From: Stenotrophomonas maltophilia
GTDB lineage: Bacteria; Pseudomonadota; Gammaproteobacteria; Xanthomonadales; Xanthomonadaceae
Reading direction: 5' to 3'
DNA length: 64,000 nucleotides
Assembly: GCF_002799155.1 (NCBI RefSeq)
Contig: NZ_NERD01000002.1
Span: 2,604,001-2,668,000, forward strand
Part shown: positions 34,273-42,689 of the stretch, in pieces
Layout of the letters: each line of letters starts with the position of its first letter
Numbering within the stretch: the stretch's first letter is position 1
Notes under the pieces: generated by a model
Database searches by the model: none
Told to the model about the DNA's origin: nothing
Seen by the model: only the letters and a program-made list of their open reading frames with translations
Made by a program: the position numbers and the translations under genes

Positions 34273-37065
34273 GTGAAACACCCGATCCAACGGCCCGCCA
34301 GCCGCCGCAGCACCCTGGCATCGTCCATCACCCACATCCTCACCGGCGGCGCCCTGCTGCTGGCCGGCGCCGTCGCTTCCTCCTCCGCCTTCGCGCAGGA
34401 ACAAGCCACCAACCTCGACCGCATCACGGTCACCGGCTCCAACATCCCCCGCACCAACACCGAGACGCCCTCCCCGGTACAGGTGGTGAGCCGCCAGGAA
34501 ATCGACCGCAGTGGCAAGACCACGCTGGCCGAGTACCTGCAGACCATCACCGCCGATGGCGCCGGCTCGATTCCCAAGACCTTCGGCAACGGTTTCGCCG
34601 GCGGTGGCGCCGGCATCTCGCTGCGCGGCCTGGGCGCGGGCTCGACGCTGGTGCTGTTGAACGGCCGCCGCATGGCGACCTATGGCCTGGCCGACGACGG
34701 CCAGAAGGTGTTCACCGACCTCAGCACCATCCCGCTCGATGCCGTCGAGCGCGTGGAAGTGCTCAAGGATGGCGCCTCTGCGATCTATGGCTCCGACGCC
34801 ATCGCGGGTGTGGTCAACATCATCCTGCGCAACGACTTCCAGGGTGCGATCCTGCGCGCGTCCTACGGCCTGTCCGGTGACAGCGACGGCGATACCAAGA
34901 AGGCCACCCTGACCGCCGGTACCGGCGACCTGTCCAAGGATGGCTGGAACGCGTTCTTCAGCCTGGACGTCGGCAAGTCCGATGCGATCAAGATCAGCGA
35001 CCGCAAGAACCGCAAGTGGATCGGTACCGGCGATACGCGCCCGTGGGGCTATGACGCCACCGATGCGCAGTTCCTCGGCGGCCCCTACCTCAGCGGCCGC
35101 ACCAACGGCGGCGTCGGCCCGAACGGCTCGGTGTTCAACAATGACTCGCCGTCGCCGCACCTGGTCGCCCTGCCGGGCTGCGCCAACCTGAGCACCATTC
35201 CGGGCCAGACCGAAGCCTCTTCGGCGGCCCAGGGCTGCCTGTGGGATCCAGCGCAGCAGTATCGCGACCTGACCCCGGAAGAGAAGTACATCAACGTGTT
35301 CGGCCGCGCCACGTTCGCCTTCGGCGAAGGTGGCGAGATCTACACCGAGATCGGCTACTCGAAGAAGGAAACCATCTTCAGCAATACCCCTTCCAGCGTG
35401 TCCGGTGGCTGGGGCTTCCCCGGCGGCCCGAAGAACGCCAGCAGCGGTGACGGCGCGACGATGCTCTATGCCGGGCATCCGGACAACCCGCTGCCGTATG
35501 CGGCGCGCCTGCGCTACAGCGCGTGGGATGTCGGCCCGCGGGTGACCAACAACACCAACGAGTTCAACCGTTTCCTGGTCGGCGCCAAGGGCAACTGGGG
35601 CGACTGGAGCTACGACACCGCCTACCTGCATTCGGGCACCGACCTGGTCAACAAGCGCACCGGCTTCCTGCGTTACAGCTCGGTGCTGTGCGCGCTGGGC
35701 AACCCGAACTGCGCCGGCGGTACATGGCGCATCGGCGACAACGCCAACCTGAACTCGCAGGCACTGTACGACTACATCTCGCCGACGATCAGCGCGCGTG
35801 CCAAGTCCAGCCTGGACATGTTCGACTTCACCGTGTCACGCAGCCTGGCCGACCTCAAGGGTGGCCCGCTGGGCCTGGCGATCGGTACCGAGTGGCGCAA
35901 GACCAGCAACAGCCTGACCCCGCAGACCTATACCGACCAGGGTGACATCATCGGCCTGGGCTACTCGGCCTACGACGGCACGCAGAACGTGTACGCCGGC
36001 TACGTCGAACTGTCGGCGCCGGTGCTGGAACAGCTGGAACTGTCCGGCGCGGTGCGTTATGACAAGTACGAAAGCGGTGAAGGCAAGGCCACGCCGAAGC
36101 TGGGTGTGAAGTGGACCCCGGCCGACTGGATCGCGCTGCGCGCCAGCTACGCCGAGGGCTTCCGTGCGCCGAATCCGGCCGAGAACGGTGACGGTGGCCT
36201 GGCCGCCTTCTCCAACGCCCGCGATCCGGTGCGTTGCGCCATCGATGCCGACGAGTGCACGCCGCGCTCGATTGCGATCATCACCCGCCCGAACAAGGAC
36301 CTGAAGCCGGAAGAGTCCAAGAGCTACTCGGTGGGCCTGGTGCTGCAGCCGACCTCGACCACCTCGATGACCGTCGATGCCTGGCAGATCAAGCGCACCA
36401 ACGAGATCGTACAGGGCAACACCGCGGCAGCCATCCTGGCCGGCAACGTGCTGCGTGATTCCAACAACATCGGTGGCGTGCCCAACTCCGGCAGCATCCT
36501 GGCCGTCAACACCGGCTACGTGAATGCCAGCTCGTCGCGCGTTCGCGGTATCGATACCGATATCCGCCAGACCTTCGATATCGGCCCGGGCCAGCTGGAG
36601 CTGGACCTGCAGTGGAGCCACATCCTGAAGTTCGAGCGTACCGAAGACGGTGAGACCGTCGACTATGCCGGCACGCACGGCAACTGCGACGTGACCAACT
36701 GCATCGGCACGCCGAAGGACAAGATCAACTTCGGCACCACCTGGAAGCAGGGTGCGTGGAGCGTGAGCGGTGTTGCCAACTACATCAGCAAGATGGACAA
36801 CACCGACAAGCGTGGTGGCGACTACCAGGCGTTCTACGAGGATGGCACGCCGGTGACGAAGATCTCTTCGTTCACCACCTTCGATCTGTCCGGCCGCTGG
36901 AACATCACCGACGCCTTCGAGCTCAATGCCTCAGTAGCCAACGTGTTCGACCGCATCGCACCGCTCGATCCGACCACCTACGGCGGCGTGAACTACAACC
37001 CGATGCACTTCTCCGGTGCACTGGGCCGTTATTTCACCGTGGGTGCCAAGTACACCTTCAAGTAA
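34273..37065 (+). CDS. TonB-dependent outer-membrane receptor
   Basis: A 930-residue outer-membrane active transporter. The long signal peptide ends at ASSSAFAQ, then the TonB-box region and a plug domain (LDRITVTGSNIPRTNTET, VERVEVLKDGASAIYGSDAIAG) precede the beta-barrel, which ends in YFTVGAKYTFK. The plug start VTGSNIPR and the size of about 930 residues match the large TBDR class common in Xanthomonadaceae, often for carbohydrate or peptide uptake; the ligand is not evident. The GTG at 34273 is chosen since AGGAGA (34261-34266) precedes it; the upstream ATG at 34210 lacks a site. It follows the TonB gene. Confidence 0.92.
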   Translation: MKHPIQRPASRRSTLASSITHILTGGALLLAGAVASSSAFAQEQATNLDRITVTGSNIPRTNTETPSPVQVVSRQEIDRSGKTTLAEYLQTITADGAGSIPKTFGNGFAGGGAGISLRGLGAGSTLVLLNGRRMATYGLADDGQKVFTDLSTIPLDAVERVEVLKDGASAIYGSDAIAGVVNIILRNDFQGAILRASYGLSGDSDGDTKKATLTAGTGDLSKDGWNAFFSLDVGKSDAIKISDRKNRKWIGTGDTRPWGYDATDAQFLGGPYLSGRTNGGVGPNGSVFNNDSPSPHLVALPGCANLSTIPGQTEASSAAQGCLWDPAQQYRDLTPEEKYINVFGRATFAFGEGGEIYTEIGYSKKETIFSNTPSSVSGGWGFPGGPKNASSGDGATMLYAGHPDNPLPYAARLRYSAWDVGPRVTNNTNEFNRFLVGAKGNWGDWSYDTAYLHSGTDLVNKRTGFLRYSSVLCALGNPNCAGGTWRIGDNANLNSQALYDYISPTISARAKSSLDMFDFTVSRSLADLKGGPLGLAIGTEWRKTSNSLTPQTYTDQGDIIGLGYSAYDGTQNVYAGYVELSAPVLEQLELSGAVRYDKYESGEGKATPKLGVKWTPADWIALRASYAEGFRAPNPAENGDGGLAAFSNARDPVRCAIDADECTPRSIAIITRPNKDLKPEESKSYSVGLVLQPTSTTSMTVDAWQIKRTNEIVQGNTAAAILAGNVLRDSNNIGGVPNSGSILAVNTGYVNASSSRVRGIDTDIRQTFDIGPGQLELDLQWSHILKFERTEDGETVDYAGTHGNCDVTNCIGTPKDKINFGTTWKQGAWSVSGVANYISKMDNTDKRGGDYQAFYEDGTPVTKISSFTTFDLSGRWNITDAFELNASVANVFDRIAPLDPTTYGGVNYNPMHFSGALGRYFTVGAKYTFK

Positions 37066-37083
37066 TCCTGCAGCAGCGTCACC

Positions 37084-37121
37084 TGCAAAGGCCCGGGCCA
37101 ACACCCGGGCCTCTGCATTTT
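37084..37121 (+). terminator. Rho-independent terminator after the TonB-dependent receptor
   Basis: AGGCCCGGG / CCCGGGCCT stem extended by outer TGCA/TGCA pairing and followed by TTTT. Confidence 0.75.
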
Positions 37122-37150
37122 CAATGCCACCCGGCATTGTCGAACCAGCG

Positions 37151-38218
37151 TCAGCCGAACAACCAAAGCCAGCACATCCAGCAGATCAGCAGCACCGCAG
37201 CGGTGGTGAGGCCCCAGAAGCAACGCTGGTACAGACGCCGTTCGGCCACCTCCGAATTGAGATCATCACGAGCGGACTGCAGCACCTTCTGCAACGTCAC
37301 CTTCTCCTTTCTCAGATCAGCAGCGACTTTCTGCATGCCGGCAAGCAGCTCCTCGCTCTGCTTCAACTTGGCAGATAACCTGCCATGGCTCTCTTCCAGT
37401 GCAAGACTGCGTGCGCTCGCCCCTGCCACCTCGGACTGCAGCAAGGCTTCCCGCCCGCTCGCCGCCTGCAGGTCCTTTTGCTGGCTGCGCACCAGCGCCT
37501 CCAGATAATCGTTGCTGCTGGGATTGCTGAGGACCATCGCCTGCAGGAATCCACGCTCGCTTTCCAGCAAGCGCTTGATTCTTTCGAGGTATCGAGCTTC
37601 CTCCGCATCACTGGTTTCGTCCTCGGGAATGGTATAGCCGTAGATCGGCACCCTGCCGATATCCACTTCGATCACTGCAATGCCCAGTTGCCGGAGGCCA
37701 TCCTGTTTTGCAGCATCCACAGCATGTGAGCGCCTGACCTCAAGCAGGAACTTCCCGTCCCACTTGGAACCCAGATCATCCTCGCTGGTGAACTCGACAT
37801 ACAAATCTGCCCGATAATCGCCCCTTCCCGGCACCTGCCACTCCTGCTCCACCCGGGAGATCGAGATTCTCGATTCACGCCAGCGACGAGGCCCTTTTCT
37901 GGTAGGAAGCGAAAGGGACAGCTGCACATGATCCAGCCGACTGAAAGCCTCCTTGAACAACAGATGCTGCAGCGATTCGCCTCCCGCTGCCGCTCCGCCC
38001 TTCGCACCGTCGATATATGCGAAGTACCACGACCGCCCCTTCATCACGTGCTTCACTGGGCGCCGCTGGCCTGCACGGTGCGTTGAGAAATAGCGATCTC
38101 CCGTGGGTTCTCCCGCATAGTCCCTGTTGCGACGGTGGCCCACAGCCTGCGCCGTAACGTACTCGGTTCCATCGGGAGTGAGAAAGGCCCGCGATTTGGT
38201 CATGGGGTGCGCGCTCAT
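37151..38218 (-). CDS. Putative CoiA-like PD-(D/E)XK nuclease with coiled coil and C-terminal membrane anchor
   Basis: A 355-residue protein of unknown function. Residues about 78-185 resemble the CoiA-like nuclease pattern: GESLQHLLFKEAF (E81, H85, K89), RADLYVEF (D138), FLLEVRRSHA (E160-x-R162) and a following LGIAVIEVD strand. This fits a PD-(D/E)XK core with arginine where glutamine or lysine is usual. Residues about 240-330 are a long polar helix with heptad character (coiled coil), and residues 333-353 form one transmembrane helix at the very C-terminus. Base composition is lower in G+C than adjacent genes, suggesting acquired DNA. The start is uncertain (38218, 38203 or 38248); no good ribosome binding site was seen. 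It stands alone on the minus strand between plus-strand genes. Alternative: a membrane-bound DNA-processing or defence factor. Confidence 0.72.
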   Translation of the reverse strand: MSAHPMTKSRAFLTPDGTEYVTAQAVGHRRNRDYAGEPTGDRYFSTHRAGQRRPVKHVMKGRSWYFAYIDGAKGGAAAGGESLQHLLFKEAFSRLDHVQLSLSLPTRKGPRRWRESRISISRVEQEWQVPGRGDYRADLYVEFTSEDDLGSKWDGKFLLEVRRSHAVDAAKQDGLRQLGIAVIEVDIGRVPIYGYTIPEDETSDAEEARYLERIKRLLESERGFLQAMVLSNPSSNDYLEALVRSQQKDLQAASGREALLQSEVAGASARSLALEESHGRLSAKLKQSEELLAGMQKVAADLRKEKVTLQKVLQSARDDLNSEVAERRLYQRCFWGLTTAAVLLICWMCWLWLFG

Positions 38219-38343
38219 GGAGGGAAGCCGACTATGCCAACCTTCCATCGCACCCGATGAGATGGATAAGATCGATGACCCGAATGCAACTGCTGCACTG
38301 CCCGGCCAAAAGGCCGATGGGATGACCGCAAGGGAACCAAAGC

Positions 38344-39765
38344 ATGCCCTCGTCCAACCACCGTCTCGGCCTGCCCGCGTTGACTGCACTGGTAGTCGGC
38401 TCGATGGTCGGCGCCGGCATCTTTTCACTGCCGCAGAACGTTGCGCGCAGCGCCGGCCCGGCCGCTGCATTGATGGGTTGGGCCCTGAGTGGCGCCGGCA
38501 TGCTGATGCTGGCCTTCGTGTTCCAGGCCCTGGCCAACCGCCGGCCGGACCTGGACACCGGCATCTACGCATACGCGCGGGAAGGCTTCGGCAACTACAT
38601 CGGCTTTTCCGCGGCATGGGGTTACTGGGTTGCCTCGGTGCTCGGCAACGCCAGCTTCTTCGTGCTGATCTTCAGTGGCCTCGGCCACTTCATGCCCATC
38701 TTCGGGGAAGGCAATACCCCGGCCGCCGTGGCCGCATCGTCATTGCTGTTGTGGACCGTGCACCTGTTGGTGCTGCGTGGCCTGCGCACTGCCGCCATCG
38801 TCAACGGCCTGGTGACCGTGGCCAAGCTGCTGCCGATCGCACTGTTCCTGATCCTGGCCGCCGGCGCGTTCCGCATGGACGTGTTCCGCGCCGGTTTCCT
38901 CGGCACGTCTGCGCTCGGCGACCTTGGCCAGCAGCTGCGCGGCATGATGCTGGTAACCGTGTGGGTGTTCATCGGCATCGAGGGCGCCAGCATCTATTCG
39001 CGGCGCGCCGCACGCCGCGCCGACGTGGGTCGCGCCACGGTGATCGGCTTCCTCGGTGTGTGGCTGCTGCTGGTGCTGGTCAGCCTGTTGTCGATGGGCG
39101 TGCTGTCGCAGGCGGAACTGGCCGGACTGCCCAATCCGTCGATGGCCTATGTGCTGCGCGCCATTGTCGGCGAATGGGGCGCGACGGTGATCATCATCGG
39201 CTCGATCATCTCCGTTGTCGGTGCGCTGCTGGCCTGGGTGCTGCTGTGCGCCGAAGTGCTGTATGCCGCCGCAGGTGACGGCACCATGCCGGCCTTCCTC
39301 GGCCGCGAGAATGCGCGCGGCGTACCGGCCAATGCACTCTGGTTGAGCAACGGCCTGATCCAGCTGTTCCTGCTGCTGGTGCTGGTCAATGCAGGCAGCT
39401 ACACCGGGCTGGTGCTGCTGGCCGCATCGATGAGCCTGGTGCCCTATTTCCTGTCCACCGCGTTCGGCGTGCAGTTGGCCTGGCGCGGGCAGGCCTACGT
39501 TGGCGAACCGCGCGTACGCTGGCGTGATTTCGGGGTGGCACTGCTGGCCAGTGCGTATGCGCTGTGGCTGGTGTATTCCGGCGGGCTGGACAATCTGTTG
39601 TTGTCGGTGCTGCTGTACGTGCCCGGTGTAGTGCTGTTCGCACTGACCCGGCACCAACGCGGCGAGCGGGTATTCACCCGCTGGGAGTGGGTACTGTTCG
39701 GCGCGATCCTGGCGGTGGCGATCGCCACGCTGGTGGCGTTCTGGCGAGGAACACTGACACTGTAG
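38344..39765 (+). CDS. APC superfamily basic amino acid/polyamine antiporter (ArcD-like)
   Basis: A 473-residue inner-membrane transporter with about 12 to 13 hydrophobic segments. The first helix carries LVVGSMVGAGIFSLPQN, the substrate-binding motif of APC antiporters, followed by GWALSGAGMLMLAFVF. The EGASIYSRRA segment and the loop after TM6 match the arginine:ornithine / basic amino acid antiporter group. No arginine deiminase genes are adjacent, so the exchange substrate is uncertain. AAGGGAACC lies upstream of the ATG. The TAG stop codon is part of the GTAG of a SMAG repeat. Confidence 0.88.
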   Translation: MPSSNHRLGLPALTALVVGSMVGAGIFSLPQNVARSAGPAAALMGWALSGAGMLMLAFVFQALANRRPDLDTGIYAYAREGFGNYIGFSAAWGYWVASVLGNASFFVLIFSGLGHFMPIFGEGNTPAAVAASSLLLWTVHLLVLRGLRTAAIVNGLVTVAKLLPIALFLILAAGAFRMDVFRAGFLGTSALGDLGQQLRGMMLVTVWVFIGIEGASIYSRRAARRADVGRATVIGFLGVWLLLVLVSLLSMGVLSQAELAGLPNPSMAYVLRAIVGEWGATVIIIGSIISVVGALLAWVLLCAEVLYAAAGDGTMPAFLGRENARGVPANALWLSNGLIQLFLLLVLVNAGSYTGLVLLAASMSLVPYFLSTAFGVQLAWRGQAYVGEPRVRWRDFGVALLASAYALWLVYSGGLDNLLLSVLLYVPGVVLFALTRHQRGERVFTRWEWVLFGAILAVAIATLVAFWRGTLTL

Positions 39766-39820
39766 CCAAGCCATGCTCGGCTGCTGCGGATGAACCAGCC
39801 GAGCATGGGCTCGGCTCTAC
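39762..39820. repeat. Dimeric SMAG element (GTAG...CTAC)
   Basis: Starts GTAGCCAAGCCATGCTCGGCT and ends AGCCGAGCATGGGCTCGGCTCTAC, forming one large inverted pair. The opening GTAG contains the stop codon of the antiporter gene. Confidence 0.8.
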
Positions 39821-39828
39821 AACAAGGC

Positions 39829-39860
39829 AAAAAAAAACCTGCATCTCGCGATGCAGGTTT
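39829..39860 (-). terminator. Rho-independent terminator of tRNA-Asn
   Basis: On the minus strand, AACCTGCATC / GATGCAGGTT forms a stem followed by nine T, starting eight bases after the CCA end of the tRNA. Confidence 0.92.
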
Positions 39861-39867
39861 CTCAAGG

Positions 39868-39944
39868 TGGCGCCCGAAGTTGGACTCGAACCAACGACCC
39901 CCTGATTAACAGTCAAGTGCTCTAACCGGCTGAGCTATTCGGGC
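39868..39944 (-). tRNA. tRNA-Asn (GTT)
   Basis: Complete cloverleaf of 77 bases including encoded CCA. Acceptor stem GCCCGAA/TTCGGGC; D arm GCTCAGCCGGTTAGAGC; anticodon loop CTGTTAA with anticodon GTT (complement at 39908-39910); T arm containing GGTTCGAGTCC. The rlmH gene ends 23 bases upstream on the same strand. The 3' end faces the segment of plus-strand genes between maf and rlmH. Confidence 0.96.
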
Positions 39945-39966
39945 AGACGACCAGTATAACCACTCT

Positions 39967-40437
39967 TCACGCGCGATGGTAGGGGTGATTGGCAATCATT
40001 GCGGCTGCCCGATACAACTGCTCGGCTACCACCAGGCGCACCAGCATGTGCGGCAGCGTCAGCGGTCCGATCGACCACGTCTCATCGGCCAGTGCGGACA
40101 CGTCCGGCGAATGCCCTTCCGGGCCACCGATCAGGAACGCCAGGTCGCGGCCCTGCCCGCGCCAATGCTCCAGGCGCTGTGCAAGCTGTTCCGAACTCAG
40201 CTGTCGCCCCGGCACATCCAGTGCCACCACATAGGCGTTCTTCGGCAGCGCAGCGATGACCCGCTTGCCTTCATCTTCAGTGGCGCGGCGCGGATCACGC
40301 CCCTTGCCGCGCAGGCCGGGCTCGATTTCCACCAGCTCGAACGGCAGCCAGTGCGACAGCCGCTTCTGGTATTCGGCGAAGCCCTGCGCGACCCAGCTGG
40401 GCGCACGTTCACCGGTGGCGATCAGGCGAGCTTTCAT
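39967..40437 (-). CDS. rlmH: 23S rRNA (pseudouridine1915-N3)-methyltransferase
   Basis: A 156-residue SPOUT methyltransferase acting on pseudouridine 1915 in helix 69 of 23S rRNA. Signature segments: FLIGGPEGHS for S-adenosylmethionine binding in the trefoil knot, LTLPHMLVRLVVAEQLYRA and the C-terminal HPYHRA. Length is standard. It is downstream of rsfS by 64 bases, the usual rsfS-rlmH pair. Confidence 0.96.
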   Translation of the reverse strand: MKARLIATGERAPSWVAQGFAEYQKRLSHWLPFELVEIEPGLRGKGRDPRRATEDEGKRVIAALPKNAYVVALDVPGRQLSSEQLAQRLEHWRGQGRDLAFLIGGPEGHSPDVSALADETWSIGPLTLPHMLVRLVVAEQLYRAAAMIANHPYHRA

Positions 40438-40501
40438 CAGCGGTTCTCCAAAACGCCGACGGCGCCATCGGCGCCGTCGAAGGGATGCATCAACGTGCGG
40501 C

Positions 40502-40912
40502 TCAGGCCACTTCGTCGTCGCTGGACGGCGGCTGGTCGCCGACGGTCCACAGGCGCTCCAGGGCGTAGAACTCACGCACGCGCGGCAGCATCACGTGGAC
40601 GATCACGTCGCCCAGATCGACCAGCACCCACTCGGCTTCGCGCTCGCCTTCAACACCCAGCGGCATCACGTCGATGTTCTTGGCGAAGCGCACGACTTCA
40701 TCGGCGATCGACTTGACGTGGCGGGTCGAGGTGCCCGAAACGACGATCATGTAGTCGGCAACGCTGGACCGGCCGCGTACGTCGATCTCGACCAGGTCCT
40801 TGGCCTTCAGGTCTTCGGTGGCTTGGCGGACGCTGGCCAGCAGTTCCGGCACGGACGGCGGCGGGCTGGGCAGATCGACCTTGATGGTCTGGGGCTGGGT
40901 CTGGTTGCTCAA
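40502..40912 (-). CDS. rsfS: Ribosomal silencing factor RsfS
   Basis: A 136-residue factor that binds L14 on the 50S subunit and blocks subunit joining when nutrients are low. The core is LVEIDVRGRSSVADYMIVVSGTSTRHVKSI, then GEREAEWVLVDLGDVIVHVM and REFYALERLW. The start appears to be TTG at 40912, as no ATG or GTG begins the conserved protein; a proline-rich N-terminal segment precedes the core. A TATAAT box on this strand lies at 40942-40947, so rsfS-rlmH probably has its own promoter besides read-through from nadD. Confidence 0.94.
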   Translation of the reverse strand: MSNQTQPQTIKVDLPSPPPSVPELLASVRQATEDLKAKDLVEIDVRGRSSVADYMIVVSGTSTRHVKSIADEVVRFAKNIDVMPLGVEGEREAEWVLVDLGDVIVHVMLPRVREFYALERLWTVGDQPPSSDDEVA

Positions 40913-40941
40913 AGTGGATCGACTCGATAAACGTGGGGGCG

Positions 40942-40947
40942 ATTATA
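40942..40947 (-). promoter_or_regulatory. Consensus -10 element upstream of rsfS
   Basis: TATAAT on the minus strand, 30 bases before the rsfS start and just beyond the nadD stop codon. The -35 region at the matching distance is poor, as it falls in GC-rich sequence at the nadD 3' end. Confidence 0.55.
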
Positions 40948-40970
40948 CGGGGATGGCGCGGCCGCGCCAT

Positions 40971-41636
40971 TCACGCTGTGGCCGGGCGGTACAGCCCGTG
41001 TGCAGCGACATAGTCGGCCACGGCCGGTGGCAGCAGGGCGCGCCAGGGGCCACCGGCGGCGATCTGCGAGCGCACGGCGCTTGCCGACTCCTCACGCAGC
41101 GGGTGGTGCAGGCGCAGGATGCGCCCGGCCGGGCTGGCGAACAGGGCCTGTTCGTTGTCGGCCCAGCGCCCTTGCAGGGCACGCCCCAGCTCGCCATTGA
41201 TCGACGCCTGCAACGGGCTGCCCGGCCGTTCGGCCACCACGAAGTGGGCCAGCCCGAACAGGGCCTCCCATTCGTGCCAGCCGGACAGGCCCAGCAGGCT
41301 GTCGGCGCCAACCAGCCAGGCCAGCGGCCGGCTCGGGCCCAGCTCGCCACGCAGCTCGCGCAGGGTATCGACGGTGTAGGAAGGACGACCGGGAAAGCGT
41401 GCGGCACGGTCCAGCTCACGGCGGTCCAGCAGCAGGCCCGGTTCGTCGCCGATGGCCAGCGACAACATGCTGCAGCGCTGCTCAGCGGTGGCGCCGGGTA
41501 CCTCACGGTGCGGCGGATCGGCCGCCGGCAGCATGCGCACAGCGACCTGCAGCTCGTCCCGGGCGGCCCGCGCGATTGCCAGATGCCCCAGGTGCACCGG
41601 ATCGAAGGTGCCCCCGTAATAGATCCGCAGGCTCAT
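40971..41636 (-). CDS. nadD: Nicotinate-nucleotide adenylyltransferase
   Basis: A 221-residue enzyme transferring AMP from ATP to nicotinate mononucleotide in NAD synthesis. The nucleotidyltransferase motif YYGGTFDPVHLGHLAIA at the N-terminus and the second motif SASAVRSQIAAGG (the ISSTxIR equivalent) near the C-terminus are both visible, with VGADSLLGLSGWHEWE between them. It is separated from holA by three bases, so the two are likely co-transcribed and coupled. Confidence 0.94.
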   Translation of the reverse strand: MSLRIYYGGTFDPVHLGHLAIARAARDELQVAVRMLPAADPPHREVPGATAEQRCSMLSLAIGDEPGLLLDRRELDRAARFPGRPSYTVDTLRELRGELGPSRPLAWLVGADSLLGLSGWHEWEALFGLAHFVVAERPGSPLQASINGELGRALQGRWADNEQALFASPAGRILRLHHPLREESASAVRSQIAAGGPWRALLPPAVADYVAAHGLYRPATA

Positions 41637-41639
41637 CGC

Positions 41640-42677
41640 TCAAACCCGCGCCAGCAGGCGCACGGCACGCGGTTCGGCCACGGCCACCAGCAGGCGCTCC
41701 AGCGCCAGCCAGGCATCGCCGTCGGCCCGTCCCTTGGCGATGCGGTCGACCAGACCCGCTTCGGCCACGAAGCGTTCCCAGCGCTTGCTTTCCGGGTGGC
41801 GCTGCAGCGCGCGCTTGTAGGGCGCCTGCCGCGATTCCCAGATGCCACGCGATTTCATTTCAGCGGCCAGGTTGCCGCCACGGGCCTGCACGCGGGCCAG
41901 GGCCGCACCGGCAAGCAGTTCACGGATCACGATCGGCATCAGTGCGGCCACCGCCTCGCCTTCGCCGCGCAGGCCAGCCAGCATGCGCAGCACGGCCGGC
42001 GGCTGGCCGGAGAACGTGGCCTCCACCAGCCGGAACACGTCGTAGCGGGCGGCGTCAGCCACCAGCGATTCCATCCGCTCCACATCCAGCGGCTGGCCAT
42101 CGGCCAACAGCGCCAGCTTGTCGATTTCCTGGGCAGCGGCCAGCAGGTTGCCCTCCACCCGCTCGGCCAGGCGCTGCACGGCGGCCGGGTCGGCACGCAG
42201 GCCCTTGCCGCGCAGGCGCCGCTCGATCCAGTCCGGCAGTTCGTGCGGCTTGATCGCCCAGGCCACCGACAGCACGCCGATGCGGCTGACCGCCTCGGCC
42301 CATTTGCCCTGATGGGCCTTGCTCCATTCATTGGCGGTGATCATCAGCACCACGTCCGGCGCCGGATTGGCGCAGAACTGGCTGATCACCTCGGCGCCGT
42401 CCTTGCCCGGCTTGCCGCTGGGCAGGCGCACCTCCACCAGGCGGCGGGCGCTGAACAGGCTGGGCGCATTGAAGCTGGCGTCGAGCTGGTTCCAGTCGAA
42501 ATCACGCCCATCTGCGTCGAAAACTTCGCGTTCGCCGATACCCGAGGCCCGCGCGCGCGCGCGGATGGCATCTGCCGCCTCCAGCACGCGCAGGGTTTCC
42601 GGGCCTGCGATCAGGTAGACCGGCGCCAACGCGGTGTCAGCGCCCTGGCTGGCCAGCTGCTCCGGACGCAGTTCCAT
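41640..42677 (-). CDS. holA: DNA polymerase III subunit delta
   Basis: A 345-residue clamp-loader subunit that opens the beta sliding clamp. Family features: MELRPEQLASQ at the start, LAPVYLIAGPETL (the degenerate Walker A region of delta), FDWNQLDASFNAPSLFSARRLVEVRLPSGKPGKDG and EWSKAHQGKWAEAV. The C-terminal domain with EATFSGQPPAVLRMLAGLRGEGEA is typical of HolA. It is located between lptE and nadD exactly as in E. coli. Confidence 0.95.
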   Translation of the reverse strand: MELRPEQLASQGADTALAPVYLIAGPETLRVLEAADAIRARARASGIGEREVFDADGRDFDWNQLDASFNAPSLFSARRLVEVRLPSGKPGKDGAEVISQFCANPAPDVVLMITANEWSKAHQGKWAEAVSRIGVLSVAWAIKPHELPDWIERRLRGKGLRADPAAVQRLAERVEGNLLAAAQEIDKLALLADGQPLDVERMESLVADAARYDVFRLVEATFSGQPPAVLRMLAGLRGEGEAVAALMPIVIRELLAGAALARVQARGGNLAAEMKSRGIWESRQAPYKRALQRHPESKRWERFVAEAGLVDRIAKGRADGDAWLALERLLVAVAEPRAVRLLARV

Positions 42678-42689
42678 CGCCGCTGCCGC

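Noticed and set aside
39868..39944. tRNA-Asn as an active integration site (att)
   Set aside because: No integrase gene and no visible duplicate of the tRNA 3' end in the adjoining segment. Kept only as a possible old insertion boundary.
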